Shown here piece by piece: positions 9,131 through 17,894 of a stretch of DNA of 39,386 nt. The position numbers and the translations under genes were made by a program. The notes beneath the pieces are model-generated. The model did no database searches. It saw only the letters and a program-made list of their open reading frames with translations, and had not been told where the DNA came from. This DNA comes from Prasinococcaceae sp. CCMP 1430 (Eukaryota; Prasinodermophyta; Palmophyllophyceae; Prasinococcales; Prasinococcaceae), in contig RQSC01000602.1 of assembly GCA_013416795.1 (NCBI GenBank), positions 77,224-116,609 on the forward strand, given 5' to 3'. Numbering within the stretch: position 1 is the first letter of the stretch; the number at the start of each line of letters is the position of its first letter.

Positions 9131-10487
9131 TCAGAAAATCATCGCGTTGAGGTAGTTCTTGTACACGCTCATGAAGCGCGCCACGAAGGCCTCCAGGTGG
9201 AAGACGGCTTTGGAGCCGCCCACCAGTCTGTGCTCGTAGAACGCCGCCCAGTGCGCGATCTCGTGCTTGATCTCGCTCTCGCTCTTCTGCATGAGCTCCG
9301 CGGCCAGCCTGCGCAGGATGAGGTGCGGCGGGATGCAGTTCACCAGCAGCTCGTACAGCGAGGCGCGCACGGCGAACAGGCGCTGGGGGCTCTGGTTGTC
9401 AAGGATGTCCGAGGCGATGCCCTTGATGTACACCTCCCAGTCGGGCAGCTGCACGTCCTGATTGGGGGCGAAGGGGTACTGTTGGACCCTCGCCGTTTCG
9501 AGGCACAGCAGCGCGCGGCGCATGTTGCGCTCGCTCGTACGAGCGATCTTGTGCGCCAGCGGCTCTGGGAGGTTGAGACCCTCCTTGACCGCCACGTCCT
9601 TGAGCAAGCGCACCACCTCCATGTGGCGTGGCAGCGGTACGCGCACGCACAGGCAGCGCGATCTGCACCGCGCGGTGGGACGGGACGGGTGGGCGGGCGG
9701 TCAGTACTCGCGCGGGTGATCGCGACGAGCGGTCGCGCGCCGCGCTCACGACCCGATCCGCGCGAGCGCGATGACCTAGGCGCGCGGCGTACCGAACGGC
9801 CTCGATGACCTTCGACGCGCTGGAGCAGCAGAGCACCAATCGGCACGCGGCGCTGTACTTCTCCATCGTGCGGCGCAGCGACTGCTGCGCGACCTTGGAG
9901 AGCTTGTCCACCTCGTTGAGCACGACCATCTTGAAGCCCTTCTTGCCGGTGGCCGCGTCGATTGGCCTGCTCTTGGCCATCTCTTTGAGGATCTCCTGCA
10001 CGACGTAGCGATCCTTGAGGCCTGCGCTGCTGGGATTGAGCTCGATGTGGTGGTTGCTCGACACAGTCACGAGCTCGACCTCGACCTTGTCGGCGCGATC
10101 CGGCGTCTCAATGCGCCACGCCTTCTGCTCGACCTTGAGGCGCGCCGCGGACGCGCCTGCGAAGATCGGGCACAGCCGGCGGGGAAGGGGGGGGGGGGCA
10201 GTGTGCCGGGATCGGGGGAGGGAGGGGGCGCTCGGCGTCAGCGTGCGGTGACGGCGCACGCGAGGCGCGCGCGCGCCGGCGAGCGAGCGAGCGATGCGTC
10301 ACGCACCGAACATTTCCCTGAGCAGCGCCCCCACGAGCGTGCCCTTGCCGGCGCCCGGCGGCCCATAGAAGAGCGTGTGCGGGCAGTCGCCGCTGCGCAC
10401 GAGCTGTCGCAGGTGCGCCGCGGTGTCGGCGTGCACGCCGAAGCTCTCGAGCGCCGTCGGCCGGTGCTTGTCGACGTAGAGCGACAT
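9131..10487 (-). CDS. RFC3: Replication factor C subunit 3 (clamp loader small subunit)
   Basis: Three exons, 10487-10307, 10156-9793 and 9662-9131, give 358 residues; the human protein has 356. Introns are 150 and 130 bases with GTGCGT/GTACGC donors and CAG acceptors, both phase-consistent. The start MSLYVDKHRP matches the family opening. Walker A GPPGAGKGT is at about residues 42-50. Walker B LNEVDKL, LRRTMEKYSAACRL, the SRC motif (RSRC formed across the second splice) and the C-terminal YYEHRL-like segment FYEHRLVGGSKAVFHLEAF are all present. The protein is an AAA+ subunit of the RFC complex that loads PCNA at primer ends and also serves in alternative loaders, including the Ctf18 complex involved in cohesion. 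It neighbours SMC3 in the same orientation. Confidence 0.96.
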
Positions 10488-10637
10488 CTCCGCCGCCGGC
10501 ACGCCCGCGCCCGCGCCCGCGCCTCGAACACCTTCCGCCCCTCCCCCGCCCGCGCTGCGGCGCTCCACACACGCGCCGCCGCGCCGCGCCGCCGGGTGGG
10601 CCGCGGCGGCGGCGCAACGGGCCGCGCTGCGCGCGTG
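10488..10637. promoter_or_regulatory. Bidirectional promoter interval, RFC3 / transporter
   Basis: Only 150 bases separate the divergent ATGs of RFC3 and the transporter. The interval is extremely G+C-rich with (CCCGCG)-type runs and no TATA or CCAAT box. Both 5' untranslated regions must fit here, so the two promoters necessarily overlap or are shared. Confidence 0.5.
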
Positions 10638-12213
10638 ATGCTGCCGCTAGCCTGCATCGCGCTGCAGCTGTGCGTCAGCTCGGCGCTCATTATGCTCAAC
10701 AAGTACCTCCTGTCGGCCGACGGCTTCCACTTTCCCATGATCCTCTCCGTTGCTGGCATGGTCTTCTCCAGGTGGGTGGGACGCGCAAGCGCGCTAACGC
10801 GCAAACGCGCTCGCGCTGCTGCTGATCCGTGCGCTCCCGCGCCCACGCGCCGGCTCCTCCAGCATGGGGACATTCGTCGCGTGCCGCGTGCTCGGGCTCG
10901 TGAGCGCGCCACGCGTGAGCTGGCGCACGTACATGCGGAAGTTTGTGCCTGTGGGAGCGCTCATGGCTGCGACGCTCTCGCTCGGAAACATCGCCTACCT
11001 GCACCTGTCGGTCTCGATGATACAAATCCTCAAAAGCCTCTGCCCTGTCATCACGGTGCGCCGGCGCGCCAGATCGAGCGAGTGCGAGCGCGCGTGTACC
11101 TTAAGCGGACGAGCGGCGCATCTGACACACCGTGCGCCGCCACCATGGTCGCGCTCGCCCCTTCAAAAGCTCATAATCCTGCACTTGAGCGGCATAGAGA
11201 CGCCCAGCCGCGCGGTGGTGCTCGCCGTGCTAGTCATCTCCGTCGGCTGTGCGATCGCCGTCGAGGGTGACATTGAATTCAGCTGGCTCGGCTTTTGGAT
11301 CGTCATAGCCAGCGAGGTGTGCGAGTGCTCCCGGGTGGTGTGCGTGCAGTGGCTCATCGAGGGAAAGAAGCTGAAGAAAGGCCAAAAGGACGGCGCCTCC
11401 GCTCCTACCACCTCCGCCGCCGTCTCCGGCACCGACCCGGCGCTGCGTCTGAACGCCCTCTCCAGTTTGTACTTCCTCGCGCCAGCGTGTGTGCTGTGGG
11501 TGGCAGTGCTGGTTGTGACCACCGGCGAGGGTGCAGCGTGCGGGCGAGAGCGTTGCTGGGAGAAGGTGCTGGCGAGGTACGTGTCTGTGCGGCGAGTCGG
11601 TGTGTTCGGCTGGTCCTCATTGGACCCGCTGGATGCGTGCATCCGCCCCCAAGCTGTTTGCTGACCAGATTTGTCTACTGTACCTTCCCTCGCACACGCC
11701 CTGGCGTGTTCGCCAACCAATACGCCGCGCGCTCGTGCGCAACGCTGGCTCGCGTGTCGCCCGACCTCCCGGCGCACGCGCAGGCCTGGGCTGTATCTGC
11801 TGGCGGCCTCCTTGGGTTTCGGAGTGAATCTGACGACATTTTTAGTGATACAAACAAGTCCTAGCGGTTCGCTCACGTTCAAGGCAGCAGGTACGCGCGC
11901 GGCCCCGCGGCCGCGCGCGCGCACAGTAGCCCCTATGCGCGAGTCCGTGCAAGAACTAGCTGCACCTCACGCGACAACCTGACGACCTATTGCGCGCATC
12001 CTGACCACGCGCTCGGTCACGCGCGCGCGCCCGCACTGCCTTGCAGGTACGGTGAAGAACGCATTTTTGGTGTACGCGAGCGTGCTCGCCTTCGGAAACG
12101 TGGTGACGCCGCTCGAGGGGATGGGCTACGCCATTGCCATCTCAGGCTTCGTGGCGTACCAGCGCATCAAGCTCAGTGAATCGAGGCTGCAGGCGCATGA
12201 GCACGGGACATAG
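10638..12213 (+). CDS. Nucleotide-sugar / triose-phosphate-type transporter (TPT/DMT superfamily)
   Basis: Five exons: 10638-10771, 10863-11055, 11170-11576, 11784-11890 and 12047-12213. Phases agree at every join and give 335 residues. Donors are GTGGGT, GTGCGC, GTACGT and GTACGC; acceptors are AG. The second intron (11056-11169) happens to be free of stops and could be retained in frame. Recognisable family features are SSALIMLNKYLLS in TM1, LGNIAYLHLSVSMIQILKSLCPV (the signature before TM5), GCAIAVEGDIEFSWLGF, EVCECSRVVCVQWLI, then a hydrophilic KKLKKGQK loop, LGFGVNLTTFLVI, and a last exon with GTVKNAFLVYASV and LEGMGYAIAISGFVAYQRIK. Length and about nine or ten hydrophobic segments fit an antiporter of the Golgi, ER or plastid envelope. 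Substrate cannot be read from sequence. Confidence 0.9.
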
Positions 12214-12435
12214 CGTGGGCTCAACGACCGGCATGTCTTGGTGGAGGGCACTGTGTCGCCAAGCTAGGCGTCCATATATATCACCTGGTATTAATACAAA
12301 AGCAGATTAATCGATTGCTCTAGCTTCCTGCTCTGCAGTGGCACCACACGCACGTAGGCAACTTCTAGACGCGATGTGGGCACGACCTTATCTGGCTATC
12401 CCTCAGCCTGGCCAGCGCTGGCACGCCTAACGCGC
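12214..12435. other. Convergent 3' intergenic region
   Basis: This lies between transporter and permease stops. An AT-rich patch at about 12276-12315 (CCATATATATCACC, then TTAATACAAAAGCAG) is a plausible 3'-end processing area. No gene is seen. Confidence 0.5.
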
Positions 12436-13957
12436 TCACACGCCGAGCAGCACGACCTTTGCGACGAAGGCAGCCGCGAGTACCTTGAGGCCCGTGGGGA
12501 CGTCGCTTGCCTCGCCGGCGCCATATTTAGCGAGGATGAACAAGATCGCGCCGATGCCCACGCCGCTCGCAATGCTGAAAGTCAGGCCAATGCAAAGCAC
12601 GACGGTAACCGCTGGCACCCACTCGGTCACGTCCTGCCCAGCGTCGAGGGACGCAGCTCGTCGGCAGTCAGCACGCGTGCTTTTGAACGTCACCAATTCG
12701 CGCGAGCACGAGCATGTCGCGCGCGTCGCGTCGCGCACGCACCTCCCAATTCAGCCCGCCCAGCGACTTCATCATGGACGCCGCAACGAAGAGCAGTGCT
12801 GGTGTCGTGGCGAAGGGCGCCACGGACGCCGCGAGCGGCGCGAGGAAGAGCGCCGAGAGGAATAACACGCTCGTGGTCACGGCCGCGAGGCCCGTGCGCG
12901 CACCCGCCGCGCAGCCAGCGGCGCTCTCGGCAAAGGAGGTGACCGTCGACGTGCCGAGGCCCGCGCCCACCACGGTGGCGGTCGCATCGGCGTACATGGC
13001 ACGCCGCAGCTTCTTCTGGGAAAAGATGCCGTCGCCGGGAATGCCTCTTGTCAGGGCGACGAGCGTGCCGGCGGTGTCCAGAAAGTCCGTGTACAGAAGA
13101 CTGAGCACAGCGCCGAGCATGCCCGGCGCGAGTGCCGCGCGCCAGTCGGCCGCCATGAATGTGGGCGCCAGCGACGGCGGCGCGGAGACGACGCCCTGGA
13201 ATGGGTGGAGACCCATGCCCACAGCGGCGGCGGCGCACGCAGCAACAGAGAGCAGCAGAGCGCCCGGCACGCGCCGGCGCTCGAGTGCTACGGCGGCGGC
13301 GAGGCCGCACAGCGATATCACGGCCGGCGGGGCGGTGAGTGCGCCCACGCCGATGATCGTCGCGGAGTTCGCGACCACGATGCCCGCGCTCTTGAGGGCG
13401 ATGAGGCCCAGCAGCAGGCCGATGCCCGCCGCCGCCCCGCGCCGCAGCGAGTCCGGCAGCGCCTGCAGTAGTTTCTCGCGCAGCGGCGTCAGGGAGAGCG
13501 CGAGGAACGCCACGCCGCTCACCGCCACGGCGCCGAGTGCTGTCTGCCACGCGAGGCCCTGCGAGAGGCACAGCGTGTAAGCGAAATAGGCGTTGATGCC
13601 CATGCCGGGCGCGAGTGCCACCGGCAAGTTCGCGACGAGGCCCATGAGCGCGCACCCGAACGCCGACGCCAGGCACGTCGCCGTGAACGCCGCTCCAGCG
13701 GGAACGCCCCCCGCGGCGAGAATGGCGGGGTTCACGACCACGATGTACGTCATTGCCGCGAACGTGGTCGCGCCCCCGATGATCTCCCGCTCGACCGTCG
13801 ACCCCGCCTCCGCCACACCAAACGCCGCGTCCAGAGCGCGTGCCGCGCCACCGCCGCCGCCGGCTGCGGCGGCCGCCGCGAGGCGGGCCNGAGCGCGCGT
13901 GAGCCTGTCGCGCGTGTAGGCTTGGGTGTAATGCAATCTTAATCCCACTGCTGTCAT
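12436..13957 (-). CDS. AzgA-type adenine/guanine/hypoxanthine permease
   Basis: Two exons, 13957-12743 and 12633-12436, give about 470 residues. The 109-base phase-0 intron has GTGCGT and GGGCAG ends, and the join restores GLNWE-DVTEWVPA as in the family. Diagnostic stretches are REIIGGATTFAAMTYIVVVNP (residues about 55-75), LPVALAPGMGINAYFAYT, LPDSLRRGAAAGIGLLLGLIAL, LLYTDFLDTAGTLVALT, GAGLGTSTVTSFAESAAG and a final LTFSIASGVGIGAI helix. About twelve to fourteen membrane segments are expected. AzgA carriers of bacteria, fungi and plants import purines with protons across the plasma membrane. The N-terminal 45 residues are Ala/Gly-rich and carry one ambiguous base (n at 13890). The ATG overlaps the stop codon of an upstream coding exon (see finding). 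The most N-terminal start is therefore uncertain, but the transporter core is not. Confidence 0.92.
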
Positions 13958-14223
13958 TGGCACCCACTCTCGAGGTCGGCCATGAGCTCGCTCAGGCTCT
14001 GGAGGAGCTTCGCCTCAGCGGCTACGGGGATGCACATGATCGCCATCGCTGGCGAAGCGCCCTCGGCAAGTGGCCCCGCGGCATCGGCAGCGTTGTGGCC
14101 GTCCACCACGCAGTACCACTCAGCGTGCTGCAGCATTGCGCGATCCTCCCAACGCGCGAAGTCCAGGTCGCGACCGCGCTTACTCCTCTTCTCCTTCTTC
14201 AGCTTCTTGCGCGGCACCTCACT
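13954..14223 (-). CDS. C-terminal coding exon of an unrecognised protein
   Basis: The minus-strand frame ends with TGA 13956-13954. Codons are strongly G/C at the third position and the composition is protein-like: a basic SEVPRKKLKKEKRSKRG stretch, then RDLDFARWEDRAML, EWYCVVDGHNAADAAG, and a helical end KLLQSLSELMADLESGCQ. The opposite strand reads poorly here (runs of CTT/TTC codons), which supports the minus strand. No ATG lies just upstream, so earlier exons are expected, yet the upstream DNA is occupied by a plus-strand coding region. I do not recognise the family. It could alternatively be spliced onto the permease gene through a small intron removing its stop. Confidence 0.45.
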   Translation of the reverse strand, partial: SEVPRKKLKKEKRSKRGRDLDFARWEDRAMLQHAEWYCVVDGHNAADAAGPLAEGASPAMAIMCIPVAAEAKLLQSLSELMADLESGCQ

Positions 14224-14274
14224 GGCGCTGCGTTCCCCGCCCACTCCTGCGTCGAGCCTCCAGCACGGCGCTGT

Positions 14275-15506
14275 GTGGAGCAGCCGCTCGAAGCTGAAGG
14301 ACTGTGCGCCGCCCTCGCCCTCGCCGCGGCCGGCGCCGCAGCCGTCGAGGGGCAGGCGCCCGACGGCGACGAGGAGGCCGCAGGCGAGGGGCGCGAGCGG
14401 GGGGCGCGCCTGCTGGCGGCGTGGGAGCGCGCGCGCGCCGCGCTGCCCGCCTACGACGAGGAGCGCGTGGGGCTGGCGGTGGGATTCGCCCATGTGACGG
14501 GCGGCGAGGAGGGCGAGCAGGCGATAAATGCGGCAATCTACGATCTCGAGACCGAGCCGGACGACGAGGGGGAGGTGGAGGGCGGCGTGTGGGCGACGCT
14601 GCGGCGCATGCAGCGAGGCGTGTGCGCGGGCGCGGAGCTGCGCATGGTGCTCGCGCACATACGCGCCCGCGACGGCCGGGACGGCCGCGAGCCGCTGCTT
14701 CTAGCGGCCTCGCAGCTCCAGGGCACCGCGAAGGTTATCGCCGAGGAGGCCAGCCGCGAGGCCACGCAAGACGAGGAGGGTGCGCCGCCGCCACCGCCGC
14801 CGATGCCGCCGCCGCTGGGAGCGCGCTGCGCGGACACGCACCTGAGCCTCGCGGAGCACCTTTTGAAGAGCCCCGGCGGCGTCAAGATGATCCGCGCCGC
14901 GCTGGCGACGACGCGGCCAGTCGTAGCTGCAGCCAGTGCGGCCGCGCGGCTGGGCGCGGGCGACTCGGACGCCGAGGCTGGCGTACGTGAGCTGGTGCGG
15001 AGGCTATTTCCCGCCCTGCGCTTGCAGTGGCTGGCGCACGGGATGCTCGAGGCGGGAGGGGTGGCGACGACGCGCGCGGACGCGGTGGAGGCGCTCAACG
15101 CCGCCGTGGCGCTTCACAGCTACGCCAAGCAGATTGCAAGGGAGGCCGATGGCGACGACGCCACGGCCATGGCTGCAGTCGAGGAGGCGCGCCAGGCGGC
15201 CCAGATTGGTCACATGCGCCTGGCGCTGGTCGACGCCGACGCAGCGGCAGCGGAAGGCGCCGCGGCGCTGCCCAAGCATGTCGCGACCGCGCTCGAGAAC
15301 GGCGCGGAGGATTCGCTCAGGAAGGCCGACCTTCTGCTCGGCGCGGCGTTCGTCGAGGCGCTCGGCGCCTGCGAGGCCGCGCGGCTTCGCGCGGGCGCCG
15401 AAGCGGCGACTACCAGCTGCAGGCGACGCGCGCCGTCGCCGCGGGCGAGGCGCGAGCCGGCACCACCGTCGCCGAGGCGCTGCGCGCAGCAGGGGGCGAG
15501 CTCTAA
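14275..15506 (+). CDS. Hypothetical Ala/Glu-rich helical protein, start unresolved, apparent frameshift near the end
   Basis: Coding-like codon use runs in one frame from about 14275 to about 15400, with no convincing ATG at its beginning; the first in-frame ATGs are internal, from 14611 onward. Sections include EQAINAAIYDLETEPDDEGEV, LLLAASQLQGTAKVIAEEAS, a poly-Pro PPPPPPMPPP linker, SLAEHLLKSPGGVKMIRAAL and long alanine-rich helices. In the starting frame the last 40 codons become Arg/Pro/Ser-rich, while the frame ending at TAA 15504-15506 reads DYQLQATRAVAAGEARAGTT and ends GGEL. This suggests a one-base frame slip near 15400, since no GT-AG intron fits. The helix order vaguely resembles a polyprenyl-synthase fold, but no DDxxD motif is present, so I assign no function. 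Confidence 0.5.
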
Positions 15507-15580
15507 TAATACCATACGCACGCAATAATAAGGAAATTTGCACGGGCCAGGTCGCGCTCTCGTCGGCAGCATTGCTCTGA

Positions 15581-15917
15581 ACGCACGAAGCGGTTGTGGC
15601 GGTAGGTGCGCTCCCCAGCTGTCGACGTGCACACCGTGGCGTGGGCGCCGTTGATGCCTGCTGCAGGGCACGCAGCCTGTGCGCTGCGAATCTCCTTGAG
15701 GAAGGATGTCACGGGGGGCGGAAGCACGGTCGACGACTCTGCCAACTGGGAACTGCTCCACAACGAAGCACTCGTCGACCTCGCCACCGCTGCGGCCGAG
15801 GCGAAACTGTTGGCCGCCGCACGCGACCCATGCGCACCCCACGTCACCAAGAGTGAGGCCGACCGCGCCGACCGCCTGGTCCACAAGTACCAGACCGTGG
15901 TAAGTCACCCCCACTAG
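15581..15917 (-). mobile_element. Rearranged fragments of the neighbouring RT element
   Basis: Read on the minus strand, 15581-15667 encodes PAAGINGAHATVCTSTAGE and TYRHNR, nearly identical to the endonuclease region of the RT ORF at about 18441-18527. Bases 15892-15917 encode GVTYHGL, matching the RT ORF at about 20015-20038. The two stretches are 1.5 kb apart in the full ORF but about 230 bases apart here, so the copy is internally rearranged. Between them, 15852-15890 resembles the reverse complement of 24868-24906 (reading SEADRADRLVHK versus SEADRANRMVHK). Confidence 0.7.
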
Positions 15918-16200
15918 GGCTTATGCTCTTTGCTCAGTGAACTGTGGTGCCCCTTCGGGACTTGTGCTGCCTGGTGTAGGACTTATGCTCTGTGCTCAGT
16001 GAGCGGGTTGCCCTGTGGGGACTTGTGCATGATGAGGTCAGTGAGGTACTCGAAAGTGGGAGCAGGAAGTGGCTTGGTGAGCACATCTGCAGGGTTGTTC
16101 GATGTGGGAACGTGTTCCGACTCGAGCCAATCAGCGAGTATGCCTTCAATGAGAGACTTCGCCTCGTCAACCCGAAGTTCGCCATGCAGGAACAGCTCCT
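15917..16200 (-). mobile_element. Inverted copia 3' end: RNase H tail and terminal repeat unit
   Basis: On the minus strand the frame reads an RNase H C-terminus, with ESEHVPTSNNPADVLTKPLP then TFEYLTDLIM, the usual end of a copia Pol protein, and stops at TAA 15985-15983. The sequence after the stop is one full and one partial copy of the same unit that forms the 62-base array at 23708-23955. The piece points opposite to the gag-protease piece that begins within it. Confidence 0.8.
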
Positions 16201-17806
16201 GTACCTGTTCGCTATGGCAAGAACTCCTGAGAACTGGACGGCATTTCGAGCAATCATGCAGCAAGATACGGGCTCGGCCGAGCGATTCACGCTCGAGCGA
16301 TTCAAGAAGGAAGCTCTCTCCTACAGTGTGGGTGAAAACGCTCAACATGAGCAACTCACTCACACTGCTCACTTCGGTGCCGTGCCTACGAGGACCAGAG
16401 GTCAATGCAACCATTGTGGACTCAACAACCACACGACTGCAGAGTGTACGATTGGACCGTGTGGCATCTGCAACAACAAGACTGACCAACCTCCTCACAG
16501 GACCAAGGAATGCCGTATGCTCGCAAAAGCCAATGCTTTCCAGAAGGGAAAAGGGCCAGCGCGTGCAGCGCCTTCCTCAGCATCTGATGGCGCCTCAGGC
16601 AGCAGGCGGTGTGCATACTGTCAGTTATCAGGACATGGCACTACGACATGCCCCCAGCTGCTCCTCTTGCAGAAGAACCAAGACAAGCTACCGGCCACGA
16701 ACGCTGGTGCCAAGTCACAGAGTTTATCCAAGAAGCCGAGAGCCTTCGCTGCTGAAGAGGCACCCGTGGCGTCATACGACGACGTTGACGACACCCAGAT
16801 ACAGTTCGGCTACATGGCCCTTGCCAACCCAGGGCAAGGACAAACGTGGTACCCATCATGGCAGCCACAAGTGGTGTCTTCCCCCGGCTTCCTTCCCTAT
16901 GCTCCGCACTACCTACAGCCCTACTCAACTCCGAGTGTGTACGACTCAAGACAGCTGGAGCAGACTCTGCTTTCTGCCGACAGCAACATACCGCTTCATA
17001 CCGTCGCAGAACCAACGTCTACAGAAGCACATGCCGAACCAACACCATCTCGGCCAATCCTTGTCACCCCCATGGCAGGACAATTCACCGACGATGAAGT
17101 GGCCATGGTCGCAATGACTGCTACGTCACCGACCACAAGTACAGGATGGAGCCTCGACTCAGGCTGCACACGTCATGTCACTTCTGACCCAGAGGACTTT
17201 CTTCATGCCACTCTCAAGCCGTCGCCGCGCATCACCTATCAAGGCATCAATGGAGCAGTTGACTCCACGCACGAAGGTGATGTCCGCCTTGCACTCACCG
17301 ATGAGCAAGGTCTGCCTTTCAACATCACGGTCACTCGAGTGAGAATGATACCTAAGAAGGGCCAGACGCACGTTCGCCTCCTAAGCGTTCGTGCACTTGT
17401 CGAACACGGCTGTCATGTCTCCCTCAACGCTTCTCCTAGGCTCCTCATCGGAACTCGTGCGTTTCCACTGCATGGGGATACCTATATGTTGCCAACACAA
17501 GACCGCACCCATCATGCTCAAGATCCAGCAGCTGCGTTTGCGGCCAGGCTTACCGACCTTTCTACGGCTCACGTCCGTCTGGGTCATGCGACCAAGGAAG
17601 TCTGTGAACGCACTCTCCAAGGTCGCTATGATGCCTCGGAGACCATCGACTGTCGCATTTGCGCACTCGCGAATGGTCGTCATCGCGACATCGGCACCGG
17701 GCCGGACATCCTACCTCGCATCCATCCTACCTATGGATGCGAGTACATGGCCCTCGACGCGTTCTACTATGCGTCCACGCCTGGCACCAAAGGCGAGCGA
17801 TGGTAG
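16170..17806 (+). pseudogene. Ty1/copia gag-protease-integrase N-terminus, truncated
   Basis: The frame runs to TAG 17804-17806. The gag region has LFAMARTPENWTAFRAI and TLERFKKEAL. Zinc knuckles follow: CNHCGLNNHTTAEC and CAYCQLSGHGTTTC, both CX2CX4HX4C, with a third looser Cys/His set between them. An acidic linker precedes the aspartic protease with WSLDSGCTRHVT. The pre-integrase zinc domain follows (HVRLGH then CRIC). The integrase core begins with GCEYMALDAFYY but is lost after about 15 residues at KGERW-stop. No integrase catalytic core, reverse transcriptase or RNase H follows, so it cannot move by itself. The open frame extends upstream to 15992 only because the antisense of the RNase H piece happens to be open. 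Confidence 0.88.
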
Positions 17807-17810
17807 TGTA

Positions 17811-17894
17811 GGGTGCGATTACAATACGAGAAGACGCAAGCGCAAGGTTGCGTAGCGCGCGTGTGTAAGATCTAGGTGCATGTGTGAGAGCGAG
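17811..17894 (-). mobile_element. 3' untranslated tail of the RT element
   Basis: Between the RT stop and the copia stop lies an 84-base non-coding tail. On the minus strand it ends with TAATCGCACCC directly against copia DNA. There is no poly(A). The same terminal ten bases recur at 23347-23356. Confidence 0.55.

Noticed and set aside
13954-13957. Bacterial operon or contaminating prokaryotic DNA suggested by the ATGA overlap
   Set aside because: The permease has a spliceosomal intron and the neighbours are eukaryotic genes such as SMC3 and RFC3.
14538-15098. Minus-strand Ser/Ala-rich frame of 186 codons
   Set aside because: Shadow of the plus-strand Ala-rich gene; it could not be linked by splicing to the minus exon at 13954-14223.
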